Shown one piece after another: positions 18,749 to 27,523 of a stretch of DNA of 49,854 nt (within the stretch, counting starts at the first letter, position 1; every line of letters starts with the position of its first letter). The position numbers and the translations under genes were made by a program. Under the pieces are notes generated by a model, which saw nothing but the letters and a program-made list of their open reading frames with translations, ran no database searches and was not told the origin of the DNA. The stretch is taken from contig CALXYT010000010.1 in NCBI GenBank assembly GCA_944393045.1, positions 1 through 49,854 of the forward strand, given 5' to 3'. This DNA comes from an uncultured Succinivibrionaceae bacterium. GTDB taxonomy: Bacteria > Pseudomonadota > Gammaproteobacteria > Enterobacterales > Succinivibrionaceae.

Positions 18749-19186
18749 AAATGAATCCGTAAGTTGTAATCAAAGGTATTTTAACACTTTTTAAGTGGTA
18801 TTTGCTAAATTTAGTTAAAACCGCTCTCTGAAAAACTTACATAATGCCAAAGTTAAAGTTAAGCTTTTAAATCCCAAAGTAAGTCTTTATGGAAATTTTA
18901 AGGGAAGCTTTTTAGAGGAATCATAGGTTGTACTGAGCGGTGGTAAATAAGATAAATAATAGTTTCATTTAAGATATTTTCTTTTAAAAAAAGAACTTAC
19001 TATTAAATAAAGTTGTAAGTTTTAGTAATTAGCTTATTAGTAGTGTATAATATCAGAGATGATCTTTTTTCTTTTAAAATTTTAGCAAGACATTTACCTC
19101 TTAAGCTTTATAAGGGTAATCAATTTATTAGCAAGTTTACTTGCTTACCTTAAGATGAAGTTAAAAAAATTAGGAATGCAAATTCA
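18749..19186. other. Divergent intergenic region
   Basis: AT-rich stretch of 438 bp between the membrane protein (minus) and the helicase (plus). A plausible plus-strand -10 (TATAAT at about 19045) is present without a clear -35. No gene or repeat was found. Confidence 0.35.
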
Positions 19187-22100
19187 ATGGCAAATGAACA
19201 TGAAGAACAATCTTCCAAGCTAAATTCCTCTAATAATACTGTAGATTCTATTATGAAGTTTTTGCAAGAAAATGCGGAACAATCGAGTTTAGCTACCGAA
19301 GATAAAGTAGGTGGTAAGTGTTTTATAGATGATAAATCAGGTGATGTTCTTGATGTAGCGGGCTTTAAAGCAGATCTTGATAAAGAAATAGAGGAAGAAT
19401 TCTCCTCTGAGGGGATTTTTAAAGACGTTCCCAGATACGCCCCAAGACCTGGGCAAATAGCTATGGCAAAACAAATAGCTTATTTAATAAATGGTGTTGA
19501 TAACACCAAAAATAAGTTATTAGTTGAGGCCGGAACAGGTATAGGTAAAACATTTGCGTATTTAGTTCCTATTTTAGCAGCTAAAAAACATGCAGTTATT
19601 TCAACTGATTCTTTAGCGTTGCAAGATCAGCTTTATTTTAAGGATATAAAAACTGTTCAGGCAAAGTTAGGGTGCACAGATTTAAAGGTTAGTAAGCTTA
19701 AAGGTTTATCAAATTATGTTTGTTTACATAAATTGCAAAGTATTTTTGCTGATTGCGCAGCCAAACTTCTAATCGTTCCCGAGTCGCAAAATGCCTGCTT
19801 AAAAAGTGAGTATCAGTTTTTTTTATCTTTTATAGAGGACGGTGAAGAAAAGCGTATAAGCTCTTACGATAATACCTTGCCTACAAGCATAAAAAAATCA
19901 TCCAAAGTTAAAGAAGATGAAACCATTGCCGAGCTCGGGATGTTAAACCTTTCACGTAAGAGTAACAGCATTGATTTAGAAAGTTTTCAGGATGATACCA
20001 ATGAGGCACGTATTGCCCAAAAGAAGAAAGAGTTTAGCAGTAAAAATATCTCACATTTTTATAGCTACCGAACATTATCAGCAATAGTTGATTACTTAAA
20101 TAATGATCCTTACGGTGAAACAGGGGAATTACGTAAGCATTTTGAGGAGCTTGGTGAAGAATTTCCCCTAACATTAGAAGCTGATATATCTATTACTAGA
20201 CTTCATTGCCAATTTGCCGATAGAGATGACACCTGCAAAAATAGTTGTTTAGCTAAACTTGCGCGTAATAAAGCAAAAAATAGCGATGTGCTTATTATGA
20301 ATCATGCTATGTTTTGTAATGGCGCAACAAGCCCAACAGAATTTTTTCCACAAAATATTGATGTTTGTGTTTTTGATGAATGTCATAAGTTACCTGATAG
20401 AGTGCGTGATGCCTTTACGGTAAGCCTGGAAAAAAATAGTTTGCAGTTTTTACTTAGTCACATTCATTCCAAGTTAATAAAAACATGTGTACCTGTTTGT
20501 AAGTTAGATTTCTCAAGATTACAAGAGCCGCTAATAAAGTTTTTTATACAAGATAACTTTTCAAGACTTCTTGAGGTGGTAACTAATCCTCCTAAAATGG
20601 TCATAAGAACTTTAAAAACAATGATGACGGAGTTTTGTGAGGAACCTGGTAATGCGAAACTCATTAAAGAGCTTATTACTGGTGATGATATTTTTACCAC
20701 TTTATATGAGCGTAAAGAGGGTGAAAAAGATAGTTCTTTAGTGCGCTTTGAGGCAGTACGACAATCTTTTATTAAAGTGGTGTTATTAACTGTTAGGGTG
20801 GAACTTGAAAAGGTAATTGCCAGACTTAAAAAAAATCACCCTAATGATGAATCAAGCAATTTAATTGCTAATGATATTGAGCAAATTAAAAAAGCTTTTA
20901 TCTCGCAAATTAATATTTTCTTTATGAATGCAACCAGGGGAAAAAAGTCTGCTACAAAACATCAGAAAGAAAGATCAAAGATCATGGCAGGCCAGACTAA
21001 AAATCTTAAAGATTTTACACCTAGTGGTAAAAATAAAGAGCGACCAGAAAAAACGGCTCAAGATCAAGAAGGTTTTGAAATTGCTCAGGCAAAGTTTATT
21101 TTTAATAACTGGTTTGAAACGCTTTTTGAGGCAATTAACGATTTTCCAAAATGTATTGATAATATCAATACCGATAATGACTTTAATTTACTTAAAAACT
21201 TCTCCTACGATAGCTGCACTACCAGGGTAGAACCTGGTAAGAGTGAAGAAGATTTTATGGATAATCTTGAGCAAAATGTTTTTGAGGAAAGTTATAATTT
21301 TATCAAGTTGTTTGTCGACTTTATCAATGTGGTAAACTTAATGACCTCTCCTGAAAGTAAAAGTGAAGGTGAGGTAAAAACTGTCTATAAAACCGGTTTT
21401 TTAGATAATATACCATTAGATTGCCTAAAAGATATTTATGAAGCATTCTTACTTGTTTTTCCTGAAGTTATGCAGGATAAAGCCAAATTTGATAAGCAAA
21501 AGCAGTACCGCTGGTACCGTAAGGATAGCGATGGTGGTTTTGAGCTTAATGTCTCTTCCTTTAATCCTGGTAATGAATTGCATAGTTATGTGTTAGATAG
21601 TGAAGTTTTTGCAAGAACTAAATTTATCTTTACTAGTGCAACTGTTAGAACATCTTCAGGATCTAATGCTTTTGATATTTCGGCAAATGGTTTTGAGAGT
21701 TTTATAAAATCGTTAAGCTTAATCCATCAAAAACTTGTATGCGCAAATTTTAAGAGTCCATTTGATTATGAGCATAATGCGTTATTATGTATTCCAGATG
21801 CTATAAATCGAGAAATGGCTGCTAAAGATAAGATTTCTATTCTTGCACCCACTATTGCGATGTGTCATGGAGGGGTATTTATTCTTTGCACCTCAAATAA
21901 TCAAGTAAAGATGGTTGCTTATGCCATTAAAGAGAATTACTTATTAAAGAATCGTAAGTTATTTGTTCAAGGGGAGCAATTTGGTAAAAACCAAATGATT
22001 GCTAATTTTAAGCATGTAGGTAATGCTATTTTAGTTGGTACTAAATCTTTCTGGGAAGGAGTGGATATTTCAGGAAGGGCTTTAAGTATGGTAATTATTG

Positions 22101-22483
22101 ATAAGTTACCATTCCCAGGTAAGAGCATAGATATATCAGCAACGGAAAAGTATTTTAGGCAAGAATTAAAAATTAATAATACCTTTGGTTTAGTGCAGGT
22201 TCCACGGGCATTAGTCGACTTAAAACAAGGTATAGGCAGACTTATTCGTTCCGTTAATGATAAAGGGGTAATTATTATTTGTGCACCGACATTATTATGG
22301 GCTTATAGAAAAAGCTACTCAAAAACTTTCTGGGAGGCGTTAAGTGACTTTAAGCGCACGGAGAGTTTAACTGAGGCTAATGATTTTTTAAAGAAAATTA
22401 CCCAAGAAAGTTGCGATGATGATACTGACGATGATGATTTTCAAAAAGACAATGATAAAACTGATGCCTCTATAAGAAGTTGA
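19187..22483 (+). CDS. DinG/YoaA-family ATP-dependent DNA helicase, enlarged
   Basis: XPD-like superfamily 2 helicase of 1098 residues, expected to unwind DNA 5' to 3' in repair. Walker A is EAGTGIGKT near residue 115; the Walker B/DEAH box reads VFDECHKL near residue 397. Cysteines suitable for the iron-sulfur cluster are in NYVCLHK and, grouped, in HCQFADRDDTCKNSC just before the DEAH box. C-terminal helicase motifs include GTKSFWEGVDISG, DKLPFPG and QGIGRLIR. YoaA is about 640 residues, so some 450 residues are extra: an acidic N-terminal 70, an insert around 205-335 and a Lys/Glu-rich insert around 555-680. tsaB follows, as beside yoaA in E. coli, which favours YoaA over DinG. Confidence 0.9.
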   Translation: MANEHEEQSSKLNSSNNTVDSIMKFLQENAEQSSLATEDKVGGKCFIDDKSGDVLDVAGFKADLDKEIEEEFSSEGIFKDVPRYAPRPGQIAMAKQIAYLINGVDNTKNKLLVEAGTGIGKTFAYLVPILAAKKHAVISTDSLALQDQLYFKDIKTVQAKLGCTDLKVSKLKGLSNYVCLHKLQSIFADCAAKLLIVPESQNACLKSEYQFFLSFIEDGEEKRISSYDNTLPTSIKKSSKVKEDETIAELGMLNLSRKSNSIDLESFQDDTNEARIAQKKKEFSSKNISHFYSYRTLSAIVDYLNNDPYGETGELRKHFEELGEEFPLTLEADISITRLHCQFADRDDTCKNSCLAKLARNKAKNSDVLIMNHAMFCNGATSPTEFFPQNIDVCVFDECHKLPDRVRDAFTVSLEKNSLQFLLSHIHSKLIKTCVPVCKLDFSRLQEPLIKFFIQDNFSRLLEVVTNPPKMVIRTLKTMMTEFCEEPGNAKLIKELITGDDIFTTLYERKEGEKDSSLVRFEAVRQSFIKVVLLTVRVELEKVIARLKKNHPNDESSNLIANDIEQIKKAFISQINIFFMNATRGKKSATKHQKERSKIMAGQTKNLKDFTPSGKNKERPEKTAQDQEGFEIAQAKFIFNNWFETLFEAINDFPKCIDNINTDNDFNLLKNFSYDSCTTRVEPGKSEEDFMDNLEQNVFEESYNFIKLFVDFINVVNLMTSPESKSEGEVKTVYKTGFLDNIPLDCLKDIYEAFLLVFPEVMQDKAKFDKQKQYRWYRKDSDGGFELNVSSFNPGNELHSYVLDSEVFARTKFIFTSATVRTSSGSNAFDISANGFESFIKSLSLIHQKLVCANFKSPFDYEHNALLCIPDAINREMAAKDKISILAPTIAMCHGGVFILCTSNNQVKMVAYAIKENYLLKNRKLFVQGEQFGKNQMIANFKHVGNAILVGTKSFWEGVDISGRALSMVIIDKLPFPGKSIDISATEKYFRQELKINNTFGLVQVPRALVDLKQGIGRLIRSVNDKGVIIICAPTLLWAYRKSYSKTFWEALSDFKRTESLTEANDFLKKITQESCDDDTDDDDFQKDNDKTDASIRS

Positions 22484-22651
22484 CTTAAATTGAATCAGGC
22501 TACAAAGGCTTTTAAGGGAAAGAAGGTAACTTAATAATTCATGCTTAGCTTTTAAATTCTTTCATATAAGTGCTATGATATAATAAAAGAGCTACTGGCA
22601 TATAAAGAGTACAGAAAAAAGAAAAGCAAACACGCAAACAAAAGGATAAGT

Positions 22652-23338
22652 ATGGTAAAACTTTTAGGAATTGATGCCTCAACAGAATGCTGTAGCGCTG
22701 CCTTATTATTAGGAGATAAGGTTTATCAAAAACTTCAAATTGCTCCTCAAGGTCATACTAAGCTGTTATTACCTATGGTTGATGAGCTTTTACAAGAACA
22801 TAATCTTGCGCTTAATGATTTAGATGCAATTGCCTGCGGCAAGGGGCCTGGATCATTTACTGGGGTGCGTATTGGGGTAAGTATGGCGCAAGGGTTAGCT
22901 TTTGGGGCGGATAAAAAACTTATTGGTATAGGTGATTTAGAAGCTTTAGCTTATAAAGCTATGACTGATACTAACCTTAATAAAGCGATTGCTATTATCG
23001 ATGCTCGTATGGGGGAGGTTTATTTAGGCATATACGAAAAATCGGCTGATAAACTTAAAGCCCTGATTGAAGAGTGTGTAGTTAAGCCTAATGAAGCTCA
23101 TGATATTATCGCTAAGACTATTAAAGATGAGTCTTTTGCTATTTGCGGTACAGGTATAGTTACTTATAGTGAGATTACTTTTGGACTTGCAAATTTAATA
23201 AGAGCTCCTCAAGATTTACCACAGGCTTCAAGTATAGTGCTTTTAGCTAAAGATAGTGGTGAAGCTTTAGATCCTGAGCTTGTATTACCACAATATGTAA
23301 GAGATACAGTTACCTGGAAAAAAGTAGGCGAGCAGTAA
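22652..23338 (+). CDS. tsaB: tRNA t6A37 threonylcarbamoyltransferase subunit TsaB
   Basis: TsaB (YeaZ) of 228 residues, an actin-fold partner that binds TsaD and TsaE to place the threonylcarbamoyl group on A37 of ANN-reading tRNAs. Conserved pieces include LLGIDASTECCSAALL at the N terminus, GHTKLLLPMVDELL, and the signature GKGPGSFTGVRIGVSMAQGLA. AAGGA lies a few bases before the ATG. It follows the YoaA-like helicase by 168 bp and is followed after 23 bp by an oxidoreductase gene that probably shares its transcript. TsaB is usually essential in gammaproteobacteria. Confidence 0.95.
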   Translation: MVKLLGIDASTECCSAALLLGDKVYQKLQIAPQGHTKLLLPMVDELLQEHNLALNDLDAIACGKGPGSFTGVRIGVSMAQGLAFGADKKLIGIGDLEALAYKAMTDTNLNKAIAIIDARMGEVYLGIYEKSADKLKALIEECVVKPNEAHDIIAKTIKDESFAICGTGIVTYSEITFGLANLIRAPQDLPQASSIVLLAKDSGEALDPELVLPQYVRDTVTWKKVGEQ

Positions 23339-23361
23339 TAGTTTTATAAGGAATGACGATT

Positions 23362-24441
23362 ATGGTAGATCAGAAGCAAAATGCTTTAGCAGTTGCGGTT
23401 ATTGGAACTGGTCTAATGGCAAAGCAAATGTTAAAGGTGCTTATTAAGTTACATAGACCAATTACTGCTATATATGGTCGTTCCTTAGAAAGAGCTCAGG
23501 CGCTAGTTACTGAACTTGGCCTAGGTCCTGAGACGCAAGTTTACGATAGCCTTGCTAATTTATGGCAACATGATGAGGCGCCTTATGTATATATTGCTAC
23601 CTCCAATGATGTGCATACTAAAAATGCCTTAGATGCCATGTATCATGGCAAAAATGTTCTACTTGAAAAAAGTATGGTACAAAACATTAAAGAACTTGCC
23701 GAAATTGAAAAAACTATCAAATCTGAGAAACGCATTTTTATGGAGGCAAATTTAGCTCTGTGTTCTCCGTTATTACAGCGTATTGGGAAGTTAATTAGTG
23801 AAGGTGAGCCTATTTATGGGTTAGATAAAGTAGGCATGATTAATATAAATTATGGCGATGTACCTGAAATCGATGCTAATAATCGATTCTTTAACCCAAA
23901 CCTTGGGGGGGGGATGCTTACCGATATCGGCTGCTATGTAGTAGGGGCGGCAGTAACCTTACTTGGCAAAGATTTAACAATAAGTAGTTCAGATCTTGAG
24001 ACAGATCCGAATTTTAATGTAGATGTGCGAGGTCATGCGGTATTAGTAAGTAATCAAGGCATAAGAGCAAATTTAAGTATGAGCTTTTTAGAAACGTTAC
24101 CAAAAACTGTGGTGCTTGGTACTAAAAAAGGTTATGTAACTATTAGTGATTTTGCTCGTAGTAGTATTTGTAATATCTTCTCTCCTAATGCTGAACCTGT
24201 GATTAAGGATATGCGTTTGGAAATACTTGAAAAGTATGGGTTAGTTCCTCAAGATTTTATTGGTTATCGTGATATTACTCTTGCTTTAGAGGTGCTGGAT
24301 TTTGAGGCAGCAGTTAGTGCTGGATATGAAAGATGTTATGCTGAGAATCTTACGCACTATGAAGAATCAAAAGCTGTTACTCGTTTAATAGCAGAAATTT
24401 TTGCTCGCTCAAAGCAATATACGGCATTTAATAAACGCTAA
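23362..24441 (+). CDS. Gfo/Idh/MocA family NAD(P)-dependent oxidoreductase
   Basis: Dehydrogenase of 359 residues with an N-terminal Rossmann fold (VAVIGTGLMAKQMLKVL). The family motif LLEKSMVQN takes the place of the usual EKP segment, so the consensus Pro is Met here. The GGGMLTDIGCYVVGAA signature lies around residue 182. Substrates are typically sugars, inositols or dihydrodiols; I cannot choose. I start at ATG 23362, because AAGGA (23348-23352) directly touches the first ATG at 23353 but is 9 nt from the second. The GGG motif is encoded by nine consecutive Gs (23905-23913), a slippage-prone tract. The gene follows tsaB closely. Confidence 0.88.
   Translation: MVDQKQNALAVAVIGTGLMAKQMLKVLIKLHRPITAIYGRSLERAQALVTELGLGPETQVYDSLANLWQHDEAPYVYIATSNDVHTKNALDAMYHGKNVLLEKSMVQNIKELAEIEKTIKSEKRIFMEANLALCSPLLQRIGKLISEGEPIYGLDKVGMININYGDVPEIDANNRFFNPNLGGGMLTDIGCYVVGAAVTLLGKDLTISSSDLETDPNFNVDVRGHAVLVSNQGIRANLSMSFLETLPKTVVLGTKKGYVTISDFARSSICNIFSPNAEPVIKDMRLEILEKYGLVPQDFIGYRDITLALEVLDFEAAVSAGYERCYAENLTHYEESKAVTRLIAEIFARSKQYTAFNKR
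23905..23913 (+). repeat. Poly-G tract (G9) inside the oxidoreductase gene
   Basis: Nine consecutive Gs encode the three glycines of the conserved GGGMLTDIGCY motif. A one-base change in length would shift the frame. Confidence 0.95.
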
Positions 24442-24482
24442 ATGTACTGACTTTTTAAGAGTAATTAGATATTTAAGTATGA

Positions 24483-24520
24483 GAAGTGGGAGATTTTACT
24501 ATCTTGCCACTTCTTTTTTT
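24483..24520 (+). terminator. Rho-independent terminator after the oxidoreductase
   Basis: GAAGTGG pairs with CCACTTC, with a further AGAT/ATCT pairing inside, followed by seven or more Ts. Confidence 0.88.
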
Positions 24521-24709
24521 GTGCTTTGTTTTTGGGGAGGGGGAGAAATTTTTATTAAACCTAAAATTTTTTGTTATCAGATACAAGACTTTAACTAAAA
24601 TTTAAGGTGCAATTTTGTTCACGTTGCTATAATTTTGGTAAAGATAAGAAAAAAAATTAAATTTTAAAAAGAACATAAAAGAAAGATAAAAACAAAGTGG
24701 ATAAACTCA

Positions 24710-26149
24710 ATGCTCGATGCCTATATAAAGTTTCATATAGCAGATCATATGAAGCGCTATAAAGATCTTACTATTTACGATTACTATGTAAAAACCTTAA
24801 CGCATGGTTCGGTCCCTTCTGATGAATTTATTGCTGAGAGCATAAAAAACATTGAGGCAAATTATACCAATGTTAATAGATCACGTATTGAAAAGGCCTT
24901 AGCAACAACGCGTTTTATTTATAGTGCCAATCACTGCGGGTTTGAGAATTACTCGCAGGTCTTAAATTCAAGCATCTTAACGCAGTTAGCTACGAATCAA
25001 TATCAAGATGCTGATAATTTAATGTATTCTTGTGCTACCTTAACCCCCTTAAATCCTACAGCCCCTTGTGGTTTATTATTAGGTAGAAGAGATAGTAATA
25101 AAGGTTATAAAAGAACGGCTTTAAATTTAGCCTCACGCAAATACGATAGTTATTTTTTAACGAATATCCCAGCTATCACTAAAGATGGCATAAAAAAACG
25201 CTTAAAGACTCTTGCACCTAATGTGATAGCCCCACATGAAAAGCTTGCTATTGAGTATTTATCCGAAAGTTTAGAGACCTTGCCCAAACATAGTCTTAAT
25301 GCCCAAACTGCCAATTTCAATACAAACGTACTTAATAAGTTTTTAGGGAAATACACCCAAAATACTACTTATTATTTAGAGCAAGAGAAGATTGCCTCAG
25401 CGCTGATAGTTAATGATTTAAAGCGTGAGAACTCTTTTTTAGGGAAGTTATTTAATAATAAACTAAAACTTTTATCATTGGTTAGGCATCTATGTAATCA
25501 TGATAATTTATGGGCAAGAACTCTTTTAACCATTGGAAATGGCGATAGGGTAGGTTTTGGAACGGTGTTATTTTATTATATTAAGGAAAATGGCAAACGT
25601 TATCCTTTATCACTTAAAGTATCGGAGAAAAACTTATATTTAACGCATAAAGATTTTATTTTAGAAATCACTCCCGAAAATATTGCTAATGCCTTAGCAC
25701 AAGGGCGCTTATTACCTAATATCTATACTACCTATATCCCGATGATTTTTTTACATAATGTAAGTGTAATTGGAGGCATCTTTTTTACTAGATATATTAA
25801 AAAGATGATTGAAATTACGGCTAAAGAGTTTAATTTACCTATTCCTTCTTATATTTATGAAAACTATATGCAAGCTTTTGTGCTACCTGTTAAGGTAAAA
25901 ACACCTTTCGTAAATACGATAAATGAAGCACGTCCTTTAGTGCTGTTAGATATTATTAATGAGCAAAGTCTCTCAACCTTACAAATTGAGGCTGTATTAG
26001 CCACTAAGCAGTCGCAAGCTTTTCCGCTGTCTTTAAGTGAGGCGTTAATTGAAGGTTCGATGAGTTGTGATGAGATTAAAGCGCATGAAAGTGAGTTAAT
26101 CAACCTTATGCATCAAGATTTACCTTGTACGCTTAATTTTGAGGCGTAA
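24710..26149 (+). CDS. Uncharacterised 479-residue protein
   Basis: I do not recognise a family with confidence. The protein appears cytosolic, with no signal peptide and no clear membrane helix. Visible features are a His/Cys-containing segment TRFIYSANHCGFENYSQVL near residue 70, a Cys-Gly stretch APCGLLLGRRD near residue 124, and VSVIGGIFFTRYIKKM near residue 350. There is no nucleotide-binding loop. The start at 24710 has a weak ribosome-binding site. The next genes, a binding protein and a sensor-MFS carrier, follow in the same direction with gaps of 84 bp each, so all three may form one unit; the shared role is a guess. Confidence 0.72.
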   Translation: MLDAYIKFHIADHMKRYKDLTIYDYYVKTLTHGSVPSDEFIAESIKNIEANYTNVNRSRIEKALATTRFIYSANHCGFENYSQVLNSSILTQLATNQYQDADNLMYSCATLTPLNPTAPCGLLLGRRDSNKGYKRTALNLASRKYDSYFLTNIPAITKDGIKKRLKTLAPNVIAPHEKLAIEYLSESLETLPKHSLNAQTANFNTNVLNKFLGKYTQNTTYYLEQEKIASALIVNDLKRENSFLGKLFNNKLKLLSLVRHLCNHDNLWARTLLTIGNGDRVGFGTVLFYYIKENGKRYPLSLKVSEKNLYLTHKDFILEITPENIANALAQGRLLPNIYTTYIPMIFLHNVSVIGGIFFTRYIKKMIEITAKEFNLPIPSYIYENYMQAFVLPVKVKTPFVNTINEARPLVLLDIINEQSLSTLQIEAVLATKQSQAFPLSLSEALIEGSMSCDEIKAHESELINLMHQDLPCTLNFEA

Positions 26150-26233
26150 TGTAAAAGAGTGATAATCTTGGTATTTTTTTCAGAATTTAAAAATTACAAT
26201 AAATTCAAGTGTAAAAGATTTTTGGGGCTTTCT

Positions 26234-27439
26234 ATGTTTTTAATTAAAATACTTATGGTTATGGTATTTGCCTTTTTTTTTATGGCGCAGATAAGTTTGG
26301 CAAATGAAACTTTAGCCTTAAAAAATGATCCCCTTAAAAGTTCTACTACCTTAAGTGCTGCTTCAGTTCCTAATACTTGCCCATATGGTAAAAATATGCG
26401 TATAGCTATGATTCAAGCTGGCGTTTTTGGTGATTATATTAAAGTTTTTAGGCAGATGACGTTATCTTTAATCCAAAGAGGATTAGTTAAAAAAGAAACA
26501 AAGGTAACTGAAGATTTTGATTTTAATGATAAAGCCAGTTTTTTAGAGTTAGCTCAGGGCTCAAAAGGTGGCTGCATTGAGTTTTTAGCAGATGGTTTTT
26601 ATGATGGCTCATGGATTGATGAGCAAATTGATGCTACCACTCGAGATTTAAAACGTCGCATAAAAGAGCAAAAAGATGTCGATTTGGTGTTGGCTTTTGG
26701 GACCACAGCCGGGGTTAATTTTGCGGATAGCTCATTAAAAATCCCAGTTATGGTAGTAACACCAACTGATGCTGAAAGTGCCAATATCATAGGTCCTGGT
26801 GAATTTTCTGATAAAAAATACATCCATGTGCAAAAAGAGCGTGATCGTTATCGCTCTGAGCTATTAATGTTTTATGATATTTTTAAGTTTAAAAAACTTG
26901 GGGTAGTTATTGATGAATTACCTGAAAATCAATTAGCACAGGCCTATCCTATTATTTTAAATGTTGCTAAATTAAAAGGCTTTACTGTTATCCCTTGCAT
27001 GGGTAAGGTTTTTAAAGATGCTCAGGAAGGAAAGATTGATACTTTAAAAAAGTGTGGGAAAGAGTTAGCCCAAAGTGCTGATGCCGTTTATATTACTGTA
27101 GGTGGTGGCACATCGAATGAATTATATGATGCTCTAAAACCTTTATATCAAAAAGGTATTCCTACATTTTCTCAGCAAGGTGATACTGATGTAGCTCGTG
27201 GGGTACTGTTATCTTTATCAGATTCACAAATGCGAGAGGCAGGAATTTTTGAGGCCAATGTGCTTGAGCAAATCTATAAAGGCGTGGATCCTCAAAGCAT
27301 ATCCCAAAATTACTATGCTCCACTAAACTTAGCCATTAATATGCATACAGCAAGGTTAATTGGCTGGAGGCCTGATTTTGAGGTGTTAGTGGCAGTAGAT
27401 AAAGTATTTCAGGATGTTATTACTAAAGATACTAAGTAA
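26234..27439 (+). CDS. Periplasmic binding protein, PF04392-like (ABC_sub_bind)
   Basis: Exported solute-binding-like protein of about 401 residues. A signal peptide (MFLIKILMVMVFAFFFMAQ) ends near SLA-NE. The mature part resembles the ABC_sub_bind/TrpX group: DLVLAFGTTAGVNFA, then KIPVMVVTPTDAESANI, YITVGGGTSNELYDAL, and GIPTFSQQGDTDVARGVLLSLS, with a final NMHTARLIGW segment. The frame is open back to GTG 26159, but starting at ATG 26234 puts the signal peptide at the N terminus. No ABC permease or ATPase is adjacent; instead an MFS protein with periplasmic sensor domains follows. In other PF04392 proteins ligands include aromatic amino acids; here the ligand is unknown. Confidence 0.83.
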   Translation: MFLIKILMVMVFAFFFMAQISLANETLALKNDPLKSSTTLSAASVPNTCPYGKNMRIAMIQAGVFGDYIKVFRQMTLSLIQRGLVKKETKVTEDFDFNDKASFLELAQGSKGGCIEFLADGFYDGSWIDEQIDATTRDLKRRIKEQKDVDLVLAFGTTAGVNFADSSLKIPVMVVTPTDAESANIIGPGEFSDKKYIHVQKERDRYRSELLMFYDIFKFKKLGVVIDELPENQLAQAYPIILNVAKLKGFTVIPCMGKVFKDAQEGKIDTLKKCGKELAQSADAVYITVGGGTSNELYDALKPLYQKGIPTFSQQGDTDVARGVLLSLSDSQMREAGIFEANVLEQIYKGVDPQSISQNYYAPLNLAINMHTARLIGWRPDFEVLVAVDKVFQDVITKDTK

Positions 27440-27523
27440 AGGACCTTAAGGTGCTTTTACAAAAAAACAAAATAAAAAAAACTAGCAAACTTAAACTACC
27501 AATCTAAAAATAATGTGATAGCT

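Noticed and set aside
24401..24598. 65-codon frame overlapping the oxidoreductase end
   Set aside because: Runs through the terminator hairpin and has no ribosome-binding site.
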